Assembly: GCA_964461295.1 (NCBI GenBank)
Contig: CAYWTX010000369.1
Location: forward strand, 1-10,758
Direction: 5' to 3'
DNA length: 10,758 nt
From: CAYWTX01 sp964461295
GTDB lineage: Bacteria > Planctomycetota > Phycisphaerae > SM23-33
The notes beneath the pieces were generated by a model. That model worked only from the letters and a program-made list of their open reading frames with translations. It had not been told where the DNA came from and searched no databases. Both the position numbers and the translations under genes were made by a program. Of the stretch, positions 1 to 6,227 are shown piece after piece. The first letter of the stretch is position 1; every line of letters starts with the position of its first letter.

Positions 1-89
1 GACGGTTCCTGTCCAGCCACAGCGGCGGGATCGGGATGCGTTCCAAGCTTGGAAGTGTATCCGAGCGACGGTTCCTGTCCAGCCACAGC
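1..89. repeat. 23-bp direct repeat, 66-bp period, with a palindrome between copies
   Basis: An identical 23-bp sequence starting GACGGTTCCTG occupies 1-23 and 67-89, giving a period of 66 bp. Between the copies is the perfect 14-bp palindrome TTCCAAGCTTGGAA (41-54). Its arms extend imperfectly to GGAT (34-37) and ATCC (59-62), so it could fold as a hairpin. The layout, palindromes separated by a conserved spacer, resembles REP/BIME-type intergenic repeats, and more units may lie upstream of the window. Because 66 is a multiple of three, both strands stay open across it. On the minus strand it would read as a 22-residue repeat around WLDRNRRS, but I see no start codon with a ribosome binding site. 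Confidence 0.6.
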
Positions 90-313
90 ACGGCCACCAC
101 GGACAAACCAGGGACGCGCCCTAGTTTTGTCCCGCTAACCGTGCCCCGAATCGAGTATTGCAGGCTTCCCCACGATCGCGCACCCCGATGTCTTCGCCCG
201 ATGTTCGCCCAACCGCCGGCAGCCGTCGGCCCGATCCCAGTTCGCCGTCTCGTCGGCGACCCCCAGGCCGCTTGCGGCCCTGCCCCCAGGTGCGCTTGCC
301 CGGAGGCTTACCA
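90..313. other. Gene-free 3' flank of the four-repeat protein gene
   Basis: No gene is supported here. It holds a GGGACGCGCCC palindrome element (111-121) and a small GC hairpin with arms GGCCGC (266-271) and GCGGCC (274-279), which may help end transcription of the minus-strand gene that stops at 314. From 111 onward it is the left part of the sequence copied at 7926-8320, so it travels with the 3' end of that gene. Confidence 0.5.
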
Positions 314-506
314 CTACTCCGTGAACACGTCCACGGACTGCGGCCGATCCTCGAGCACGGTGACTTCACGTCTCGGTTTCAGCGCTGCCTCCGGCGTGGA
401 CGGCGCCAGGTCCAGCAGCACGGGCGTCTGGGCGGCCAGCGATACGGTCGTGTCCTTTGCCTTGGCGCCGTCTCCGGCGCTGACGGCCAGTTTGCCCTCC
501 CCAGCC
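111..506. repeat. Duplicated segment A, parental copy
   Basis: This segment matches 7926-8320 almost base for base. I count about 11 differences, including one single-base deletion in the copy near 287. It contains the 3' flank of the minus-strand secreted protein gene and the codons of its last repeat. The match begins inside the GGGACGCGCCC element and stops abruptly at 501-506 (CCAGCC), where the other copy switches to sequence from the cystathionine gamma-synthase gene. Confidence 0.9.
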
Positions 507-1360
507 GAGTAGCTCTTCACCTTGCCGCGCGTGTCGCCGGGCTTGTCCGAACAGGCGATGAGGGTGGAGGGGCGCTGCCCGCCCAGGCAAGCCATGTACC
601 GGCCCGCGACGATAGTCTCCTCCGGCGTCGACTCGGTGAGATCCAGAAGGAAGGTCCCCATGCGGTCGAACGCGATCGTCGCCTTGCGCGTGCCGCCGGC
701 TTGGGGTACGGACAGAACGAACTTGTTGCGGCGGATGTCGGCGACGTCGTCCACCACGCCCTCCAGCAGGTCGCCGTCTGCCGGCGGCGCCTTCGCGGAG
801 GCCGCCTCCGAGAGGACCGACAGCGTGAGCGGGCGCTCGCGCACCGCAACCACGCGGCGCCCGGACGCCAGCGCCTGCTCCGGCGTGCTGGCGGCGCCGT
901 TGAGGCGGAACACCGTCGTGTCGGCGTACTTCGCGGCGTAGGTCTTCGTCCGCTGGTAGCCCCACGGCAGCACGATCTCGTACGTCCTGGCGGCGCGGTC
1001 CACCGCGCCGATCCTGCCGCGCACGCCGGGCTCGCCGATGGTCGTGCCGGCTACGTAGTTCAGGTTGTAGTGCCCCGGCGAGCAGACCACGATGTGGCGC
1101 CCGGGCGCGAGCACGCGCTCGCGAGTGGATACGCGCGAGTCGAGCAACCACAGCGGCGGCTGGCTCGTCCACTCGTGGGCCATGCCGCCCTGGTCCTTCC
1201 CGATCATGAACCCGCTGATGCCGTGGGCAAACAGCGTGTACATGGTCTTGTCGTCCACGCGCACGACGTCCGCCTCGGCGGTGATGGGACCCGGGCTGCC
1301 GGCGAAGGCCGAAGCCCCGGCGAACGCGGACAAGCACGCGACGAGCCCTATCCGTAACAT
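314..1360 (-). CDS. Secreted protein of unknown function with four degenerate repeats
   Basis: A 348-residue protein with a clear signal peptide: a hydrophobic stretch after MLRIG and probable cleavage near residue 20 (ASAFA). I recognise no named family. The mature part divides into four units of 70-85 residues (about 22-105, 106-195, 196-276 and 277-348). Each opens with a pattern like V..VD....TY, and all but the first contain STPE followed by (A/G)R and a valine-rich strand (STPEQALASGR, STPEETIVAGR, STPEAALKPRR). This suggests small beta-barrel or sandwich modules. In the fourth unit the usual G before R is replaced by R330. The start has a GGGAG ribosome binding site 7 nt upstream and a promoter at 1408-1436. 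It is divergent from the hydrolase at 1550, so a role at the cell surface in carbohydrate binding or processing is possible, but that is inferred only from the neighbour. It is certainly coding. Confidence 0.85.
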   Translation of the reverse strand: MLRIGLVACLSAFAGASAFAGSPGPITAEADVVRVDDKTMYTLFAHGISGFMIGKDQGGMAHEWTSQPPLWLLDSRVSTRERVLAPGRHIVVCSPGHYNLNYVAGTTIGEPGVRGRIGAVDRAARTYEIVLPWGYQRTKTYAAKYADTTVFRLNGAASTPEQALASGRRVVAVRERPLTLSVLSEAASAKAPPADGDLLEGVVDDVADIRRNKFVLSVPQAGGTRKATIAFDRMGTFLLDLTESTPEETIVAGRYMACLGGQRPSTLIACSDKPGDTRGKVKSYSAGEGKLAVSAGDGAKAKDTTVSLAAQTPVLLDLAPSTPEAALKPRREVTVLEDRPQSVDVFTE

Positions 1361-1407
1361 GGCCGATCTCCCTTGTTGCCAGCCGCGGCCGCGGCTGCCG
1401 TGGCCAC

Positions 1408-1436
1408 ATTATTGGGCAACCGGCGGCGGCTGTCCA
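1408..1436 (-). promoter_or_regulatory. Sigma-70-like promoter of the four-repeat protein gene
   Basis: On the minus strand TGGACA (1431-1436) is followed by exactly 17 bases and then AATAAT (1408-1413). Each hexamer matches the sigma-70 consensus at five of six positions. Transcription would start near 1401, giving a leader of about 40 nt before the ATG at 1360. AATAAT stands out in very GC-rich surroundings. Confidence 0.6.
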
Positions 1437-1469
1437 GCCGAAAGCCGGCGCCCGCGGGTCGCGCGCTTC

Positions 1470-1498
1470 TTGACTCGTCCGGGTCGCGGGCCGAGAAT
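1470..1498 (+). promoter_or_regulatory. Sigma-70-like promoter of the glycoside hydrolase gene
   Basis: TTGACT (1470-1475), a 17-base spacer and GAGAAT (1493-1498) give a good -35/-10 pair and a leader of about 45 nt before the ATG at 1550. The same -10 hexamer and spacing occur upstream of the cold-shock gene (8652-8680). This promoter lies inside the upstream extension of the open frame, which supports 1550 over 1373 as the start. It does not overlap the divergent promoter at 1408-1436. Confidence 0.6.
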
Positions 1499-1549
1499 CG
1501 GGCATACGTTGCGCGGGCAAGCCACCTGACCCGGAAGGAGAACAGACGC

Positions 1550-4111
1550 ATGGCACAGGCACTGACGACGGTTCTTGCGGCGATGGCGATGGCGATCGCG
1601 ATCGCGTTGGCGGGCGGCGCGGCCCTCGCGGCCGACGAGAAGCTCGTGGACCTGGGCAAGGACACGTTCGCCAAGGCGGACAAGACGCCCGACGGGGGCC
1701 AGGCGCTCAAGCTGGACATGGGCAAGCGCCGCACGAACTGGAACAAGGCCGAGTGGTCGGTGGCGGAGCTGGCGGCCGGGCGCGACCTGACGGGCTACAA
1801 CGCGGTGAAGATCGTCGTCACGACGGACAAGCCCCGCGCCGACGCCGGCGTCTACATCGCCCTGCGTGAAGGCGGCGGGGCGTGGTGGGCCTTCAACCGC
1901 GCCGTGGACCTCACGCGGAAGGAGAACACGGGCATCGTGCGCTTCGACGACTTCCGCCAGTGCGAGTGGTACGCCCCGCCGTCCGGCACGCACCACGACG
2001 CCACCGGCTTGTTCGAGCGCGACAAGGTCGCCGCCGTCGCCGTCGGGTGCGTGAATCCCATGGGCGTCGGCGAGGTGGCGTTCACGGTCAGGGAGATCAG
2101 CCTGGTGAAGCTGCCGGAAGCGCCCGCCGCCGCCGCGAAGGTCGACGTGACCGGCAAGATGCTCGCCGTGGGCAGCCAGCAGTTCATTCCGGCCGCGACG
2201 TTCGGCGTGTACTACCCCCACCAGTTGCCGATCTCGAAGTACCGCCTGGCGATGCAGCGGAACCTGGGCGGGCCAAGGCCCGCCGACGCCGTCACCCACG
2301 TGCAGCTCGGCTGCTTCGGCGAGCGCACGACCCCCTCCCCCCGCCTGAGGAAGGGCTGGGAGGAAGCCATGGCCGCGGCCGCCAAGGGGTACGTCGACGC
2401 GGCGAAGAAGACCGGCCAGCGGCTGTACGCGGAGTTCTGGAACGAGCCGTACCTGAACTGGTCGAACTACACGCGGAAGAACTACGATCCGCAATTCTTC
2501 GACGTGGACAAAGCGGCCGAGGACGGCCCGGTGACGCTGAAGGACACCGGCGAGACGCTGGCGTTCCTGAAGTGGACGAAGGTGTACGACAAGCCGCTGT
2601 ACAACTGGTTCGAGAAGAAGGAGTGGCGGCGAGCACAGGATGAAAAAGGCAAGTTGATCCCCGCCGGTTACGGCAAGCCGGCGCCCTGGAGCGCAGGGGC
2701 CCGCAAGGAATGGGCGGCCGCGCCCTGGCCCCCGGAAAACGTCAAGGACGGCGAAACCTACGAGGTCGCGGACAAGGCCGGCAAGGTGGCGAAGTACAAG
2801 GCCGTCACGCCCTGGCACGTCTACGACGAGACGCAGTTCGCGTACTGGTCGGGGCGCAGCCAGGTGAAGCTGTACTGCGAGCCGGCGCTGGCGTTCGGCA
2901 AGGCGCTGAAGGCGGGCGACCCCAACTCGATGTACTTCGTGGGCTGGGGCTTCCGCCCCGGCGAGGACCACTGGGCCGGGTGGGACATGCTCTACAAGCC
3001 CACGCTGGACCAGTTGATCTCGGTGGCCGACGGCATGCACGAGCACGACTACGGCGGGGATCCGCTCAAGCTGCCCGCCAACTACGAGGTGATGTACGCC
3101 TACGCGATGACCCGGTACAACAAGCCGCTGGTGTTCATCAACACCGAGCAGGCCGCCCAGACCGACCCGCAAGCCTACCCCGAGGCGGAGCGCCAGCAGT
3201 CCGACGACCGCAACAAGTTCCAGTGGACCGCCCGCAAGCAGATGCTCGCCCTCTCCGCCATGCCGGACAAGGCCTTCGGCATCTGCCACTTCGGGCAGTG
3301 GGCCTCCGACAGCGGCGAAGGGGTCATGTTCCGGATGCTGATCAACCTGCGCGGGCGGCTGGTGCACGTGGCGTGCGACGACCCGGAGATGTTCGTCGTC
3401 GCCGCGGTGGACGGCGCCGACCCGCGGAACCCGCGCCCGGACTACCTGCCGAAGCGCAAGGAACTCGTGGTCGCCGCGTGGAACGACCGCGTGGCCGCCA
3501 GGGAACTGGCGCTGAACGTGGCCGCCCCGGCGGGGCTGAAGTTCACCGGCGAGGCGACCATCCGGCGCGTCGGAAGCGAAATGGTCACCCCGCCGGGCAA
3601 GACGCCCAAGGACCCGCCGGGCGCGCCGGTCAAGTCCCTCGGCGTGGCCGAGGAAGCCGCCAAGACGGCCGGCGCGACGTTCACGCTCAAGGAAACGCTC
3701 GCGCCGCGCACGCTCGTTGTCGTCACGCTGCCGGTGGAAGGCGACGTGCCGGCCGGGCCGCAGGTGCGGCGGTCCCAGTTCTGCGGCAGGGCCATCGTGG
3801 CCCAGGTCACCCCCGCCGCGAGCGTGGAGGAGACGATCGCCATCGACCCGGCCGTGCTGAAGGGCGCCAGACGCGCCTGGATCCGGTTCGTGGCGCAGTA
3901 CCTCAACGAGGACGCCGGCACGGTGACGCTGAACGGCAAGGAGATCAAGCTGCCAAGCTGCCTGCCGCCGGAGAACGCGTCGTGGCTGCGCGACGTGCCG
4001 GTGCAAACGGCCGACCTGAAGGCCCGGAACACGCTGGTGTTCAAGCTGGCCGACGCCGGGCGGGCCGGCTTCCTGCTGTGCACCGACAGCGTGATCGTGG
4101 AGCACGAGTAG
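1550..4111 (+). CDS. Secreted glycoside hydrolase-like protein (clan GH-A type fold likely)
   Basis: An 853-residue exported protein. The ATG at 1550 follows GGAAGGAG (1533-1540) at a 9-nt spacing. A hydrophobic signal peptide ends in ALA near residue 27. Residues 30-205 look like a beta-sandwich carbohydrate-binding module (many W/Y/F, and a closing strand EVAFTVREISLVKL). Residues 215-650 look like a TIM-barrel catalytic domain: AEFWNEPYLNW places E299 as the likely acid/base in the Asn-Glu-Pro motif of clan GH-A, and VFINTEQ places E533 as a candidate nucleophile. The 234 residues between them leave room for long insertions; 340-470 is rich in W, K and Y. Residues 650-853 are beta-rich, probably an Ig-like domain then a jelly-roll. 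Agarase-like or GH39-like enzymes are nearest in feel, but I cannot name the family or substrate. It likely cleaves polysaccharide outside the cytoplasm. Confidence 0.8.
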   Translation: MAQALTTVLAAMAMAIAIALAGGAALAADEKLVDLGKDTFAKADKTPDGGQALKLDMGKRRTNWNKAEWSVAELAAGRDLTGYNAVKIVVTTDKPRADAGVYIALREGGGAWWAFNRAVDLTRKENTGIVRFDDFRQCEWYAPPSGTHHDATGLFERDKVAAVAVGCVNPMGVGEVAFTVREISLVKLPEAPAAAAKVDVTGKMLAVGSQQFIPAATFGVYYPHQLPISKYRLAMQRNLGGPRPADAVTHVQLGCFGERTTPSPRLRKGWEEAMAAAAKGYVDAAKKTGQRLYAEFWNEPYLNWSNYTRKNYDPQFFDVDKAAEDGPVTLKDTGETLAFLKWTKVYDKPLYNWFEKKEWRRAQDEKGKLIPAGYGKPAPWSAGARKEWAAAPWPPENVKDGETYEVADKAGKVAKYKAVTPWHVYDETQFAYWSGRSQVKLYCEPALAFGKALKAGDPNSMYFVGWGFRPGEDHWAGWDMLYKPTLDQLISVADGMHEHDYGGDPLKLPANYEVMYAYAMTRYNKPLVFINTEQAAQTDPQAYPEAERQQSDDRNKFQWTARKQMLALSAMPDKAFGICHFGQWASDSGEGVMFRMLINLRGRLVHVACDDPEMFVVAAVDGADPRNPRPDYLPKRKELVVAAWNDRVAARELALNVAAPAGLKFTGEATIRRVGSEMVTPPGKTPKDPPGAPVKSLGVAEEAAKTAGATFTLKETLAPRTLVVVTLPVEGDVPAGPQVRRSQFCGRAIVAQVTPAASVEETIAIDPAVLKGARRAWIRFVAQYLNEDAGTVTLNGKEIKLPSCLPPENASWLRDVPVQTADLKARNTLVFKLADAGRAGFLLCTDSVIVEHE

Positions 4112-4119
4112 CAAAGCGA

Positions 4120-4151
4120 CGGGCGGGCCCCCCCGAAGGGAAGCCCGCCCG
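4120..4151 (+). terminator. GC-rich hairpin after the hydrolase gene, possible terminator
   Basis: CGGGCGGGC (4120-4128) pairs perfectly with GCCCGCCCG (4143-4151) around a 14-nt loop, 8 bp after the stop codon. There is no U-run after the stem, so it is not a classical intrinsic terminator. It could still stabilise the 3' end or pause polymerase. Confidence 0.5.
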
Positions 4152-4302
4152 CCACACACGAAAGCAGCGGTGACCGAGGTTGGCATGTCTCGGACGCGAC
4201 GCCGCCGCAGGCGCCGCCGCGCCCAGGACCGTGCCAACGCATCCGCCCGCGGGCGACGGGAGCCTGTATCCGCCGCCCGCCATCAGGGAGATAGGCAAGG
4301 TC

Positions 4303-4339
4303 CCGCGGCGGCGGCCCATGCTGCGGGCCGCCGACGCGG
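4303..4339 (+). other. Long GC hairpin upstream of the cystathionine gamma-synthase gene
   Basis: CGGCGGCCC (4309-4317) pairs with GGGCCGCCG (4325-4333) around a 7-nt loop. After one G/A mismatch the stem continues with CCGCG (4303-4307) against CGCGG (4335-4339), giving 14 pairs in total. No T-run follows. It could be a terminator-like or leader structure; its role is unknown. Confidence 0.5.
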
Positions 4340-4463
4340 CCGGGCTCGCCCGTCACGCTCGCCCGACAAGCAGAACATAGGATTCGCCGGGGCGGCGGGC
4401 AAACCCGAAGGCCAGGTTTTCCACGCCGCCTCCCCTGGCCCCTCGCCGCCTTCCTCTTGCCTC

Positions 4464-4492
4464 TTGACCTCGCGGGCGCCGCGTGGCAGGCT
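4464..4492 (+). promoter_or_regulatory. Weak promoter candidate for the cystathionine gamma-synthase gene
   Basis: TTGACC (4464-4469) is a good -35. The hexamer 17 bases later, CAGGCT, matches TATAAT at only two positions. The placement, about 25 bp before the start codon region, would give a short leader carrying GGGAAAGGAAA. The -10 is poor, so this is tentative. Confidence 0.3.
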
Positions 4493-4518
4493 CCTTCCCG
4501 GCAGGGAAAGGAAACCCA

Positions 4519-5727
4519 ATGCGGAAAGCCCACGACGTTCGGCTGCCGAAGTCGGCAGGTTTCAGCACGCTGGCCATTCACGCCGGCGAGGATCGCCTTC
4601 GCTACGCCGACTCCATCACCACGCCCATCGTCCAGACGTCCACCTACGCCTTCAAGGACAGCCGCGAAGTGGAAGCCTACACGCGCGGCGGCAAGGAGCG
4701 GTTCGAGTACGGCCGCTACGGCAACCCGACGGAGCTGGTGGCGATGAAGCGCCTGGCGGCGCTGGAAGGCGCCGAGGACTGCGTCGTGTGCTCCTCGGGC
4801 ATGAGCGCCGTGACGACGACGATCCTCGCGCTGGTCCGCGGCGGCGACCACATCATCATCACCGACGATGCCTACAAGAAGACGCTGGAGTTCTGCAACG
4901 CGTACCTCCAGCGGTTCAACATCGGCTGCACCGTCGTGCCGTTCGGCGACTACGCCGCGCTGGACCGGTCCGTGCGGAAGAACACGCGGTTCATCCTGTC
5001 TGAATCGCCCACCAATCCGTATCTCAACATCTGCGACCTGGAGCGGTTGACCGCCATCGCCCGCAAACACGGCGTGCTCACGCTGATCGACAGCACCTTC
5101 GCCACCCCGATCAACCAGCGCCCGCTGGAGTGGGGCGCCGACATCGTCCTGCATAGCTGCACCAAGTACATGGGCGGGCACAACGACATCCTGGCCGGCG
5201 CGGTGCTGGGGCGCAAGGAACTCATCGAACCCGTTCGCGACCTGCACAAGGCCATCGGCGGCGTGATCGACCCCCACTGCTGCTACCTCCTGCTGCGCGG
5301 GCTCAAGACATTCGCCCTGCGCGTCAAGGTCGCCAACGAGACCGCCCTGGTCGTCGCGGCGTTCCTGGAACGCCACCCGTCCGTCAAGCGCGTGTACTAC
5401 CCCGGCCTGCCCAGCCACCCTCACCACGACATCGCCGTGCGGCAGATGACCGGCTTCGGCGGCGTGGTCACCTTCGACATCAAGGGCGGCCTCAGAGCGG
5501 CCAAGAAGTTCCTCGACGGCCTGAAACTGTGCTACATCGCCCCCAGCCTCGGCGGCGTGGAGACCCTGATCACCCACCCCGCCACCGTGAGCTACTACCG
5601 CAACACGCGCAAGGAACGCTACGCCCTGGGCATCACCGACACGCTCGTCCGCCTTGCCGTGGGCGTCGAGGACGCCGCCGACATCCAGGCCGACCTGGAC
5701 CAGGCCCTCCGCCGGGCGATGCGCTGA
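4519..5727 (+). CDS. metB: Cystathionine gamma-synthase, plant-like type (PLP enzyme of transsulfuration family)
   Basis: A 402-residue enzyme of the Cys/Met-metabolism PLP family, joining cysteine to an activated homoserine to give cystathionine on the way to methionine. Visible landmarks are YGRYGNPT (64-71, PLP phosphate contact across the dimer), SPTNPY (163-168), D191 (pyridine nitrogen partner), and HSCTKYMGGHND with K216 as the PLP Schiff-base lysine. The D-to-K spacing of 25 matches the family. The C-terminal SLGGVETLITHPA motif is also present. Methionine gamma-lyase has a cysteine in its YGCT motif; here it reads YKKT, close to YRKT of plant cystathionine gamma-synthase, as I recall those sequences. 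That favours synthase over lyase, although O-acetylhomoserine sulfhydrylase is not excluded. The start at 4519 follows GGGAAAGGAAA; the in-frame ATG at 4483 lacks a good site. The last 68 codons are duplicated at 8323-8526. Confidence 0.88.
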   Translation: MRKAHDVRLPKSAGFSTLAIHAGEDRLRYADSITTPIVQTSTYAFKDSREVEAYTRGGKERFEYGRYGNPTELVAMKRLAALEGAEDCVVCSSGMSAVTTTILALVRGGDHIIITDDAYKKTLEFCNAYLQRFNIGCTVVPFGDYAALDRSVRKNTRFILSESPTNPYLNICDLERLTAIARKHGVLTLIDSTFATPINQRPLEWGADIVLHSCTKYMGGHNDILAGAVLGRKELIEPVRDLHKAIGGVIDPHCCYLLLRGLKTFALRVKVANETALVVAAFLERHPSVKRVYYPGLPSHPHHDIAVRQMTGFGGVVTFDIKGGLRAAKKFLDGLKLCYIAPSLGGVETLITHPATVSYYRNTRKERYALGITDTLVRLAVGVEDAADIQADLDQALRRAMR

Positions 5728-5850
5728 ATCCCCGATCGCCGGGTGCACGGCCCTTCCTGCATCGCCTCTTGGGCCTCAAGGGCTGACATAGGACAGCCCT
5801 TCAGGTTGAGGAAACGCCGCAAGAATGGTCGTGGACCCCGTTCGCGCCCC
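5517..5850. repeat. Duplicated segment B, parental copy
   Basis: This segment matches 8316-8649 with 9 substitutions in about 334 bp by my count: two in the metB codons, both silent, and seven in the 3' flank. It begins at CGGCC (5517-5521) inside metB and ends at TTCGCGCCCC (5841-5850), after which the two loci share no sequence. Confidence 0.9.
5774..5805 (+). terminator. Hairpin after metB, possible transcript end
   Basis: CCTCAAGGGCTG (5774-5785) pairs with CAGCCCTTCAGG (5794-5805) around the loop ACATAGGA, with one C/C mismatch in a 12-bp stem. No T-run follows. The same hairpin occurs at 8573-8604, where the mismatch is repaired to a perfect stem. Confidence 0.45.
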
Positions 5851-5980
5851 GCCGTTCGGCGCGGCCGCGCCCGCTTGCCGTCGGCCGACCCACAGCCCCC
5901 ATCACGGCGCGTCCTTGCCGTGTCCATCCGAGACACATGGCCCGATGGGGATCCCGCCATCTTCTGTCCTTTACTCCTTG

Positions 5981-6107
5981 AAACTAGGGCGCGTCCCTAG
6001 TTTCCCCCGTCCCTAGTTTCCCCCCAGGGCGCGTCCCTAGTTTCCCCCCAGGGCGCGTCCCTAGTTCCCCCCCTAGAAACTAGGGCGCGTCCCTAGTTTC
6101 CGCTAGT
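5981..6107. repeat. Array of short palindromic repeats (CTAGGGCGCGTCCCTAG type)
   Basis: The core GCGTCCCTAG occurs at 5991, 6031, 6055 and 6087, and a shortened GTCCCTAG at 6009. Two units are complete inverted repeats: 5981-6003 (arms AAACTAGGG and CCCTAGTTT around CGCGT) and 6076-6100 (10-bp arms around CGCGT). The middle units share a 24-bp period of C-runs, AGGGCGCGTCCC and TAGTTT. Single elements in the opposite orientation (GGGACGCGCCC) lie at 111 and in 7888-7941. This looks like a REP-like dispersed intergenic repeat, not a CRISPR, because the spacers are not unique. Confidence 0.8.
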
Positions 6108-6227
6108 TTCCGTCCGACGACGCAGACCGTTCCGCCCCCGAGACACAGGTCCGGAGACCGGTATCCACGAGGGCGAAGGGTTGGTATGCTAACCCCGTCA
6201 GTTTCATGGGCTTTTTCGAGAGAGCAA

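Larger units (their letters stand above)
4112..4518. other. Intergenic region between hydrolase and cystathionine gamma-synthase
   Basis: About 400 bp with no supported gene. Open frames here are GC-rich shadows lacking ribosome binding sites. It contains two strong hairpins (4120-4151 and 4303-4339) and a weak promoter candidate (4464-4492). I looked for SAM riboswitch features, expected for a methionine-pathway gene, and could not recognise one by eye. Confidence 0.5.
5728..6227. other. Gene-free region after metB with hairpin and palindrome array
   Basis: Half a kilobase without a supported gene. It holds the 3' flank shared with the second copy (to 5850), a hairpin (5774-5805), a palindrome array (5981-6107) and then about 120 bp of less GC-biased sequence leading into the stop of the minus-strand gene at 6228. 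Confidence 0.6.

Noticed and set aside
158..1357. Plus-strand open frame opposite the four-repeat secreted protein
   Set aside because: The minus strand carries the signal peptide, ribosome binding site, promoter and internal repeats. The plus reading is Arg-rich shadow.
1373..1549. Upstream extension of the hydrolase frame
   Set aside because: The ATG at 1550 has a strong ribosome binding site and signal peptide, and a promoter lies within the extension.
1409..4237. 942-codon minus-strand open frame opposite the hydrolase
   Set aside because: It is antisense to a gene with a signal peptide, motifs, ribosome binding site and promoter. Composition is Arg/His/Val-rich shadow typical of GC-rich DNA.
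4112..4518. SAM riboswitch upstream of metB
   Set aside because: I could not find the conserved core of the known SAM classes; the visible stems are plain GC hairpins.
3442..5748. 768-codon minus-strand open frame opposite the hydrolase end and metB
   Set aside because: It covers the intergenic hairpins and is antisense to metB, whose PLP motifs are intact. No start signal supports it.
5981..6107. CRISPR array
   Set aside because: Repeats are palindromes of variable length, spacing is irregular (24 to 40 bp), the intervening sequence is C-runs and not unique spacers, and no cas gene is present.
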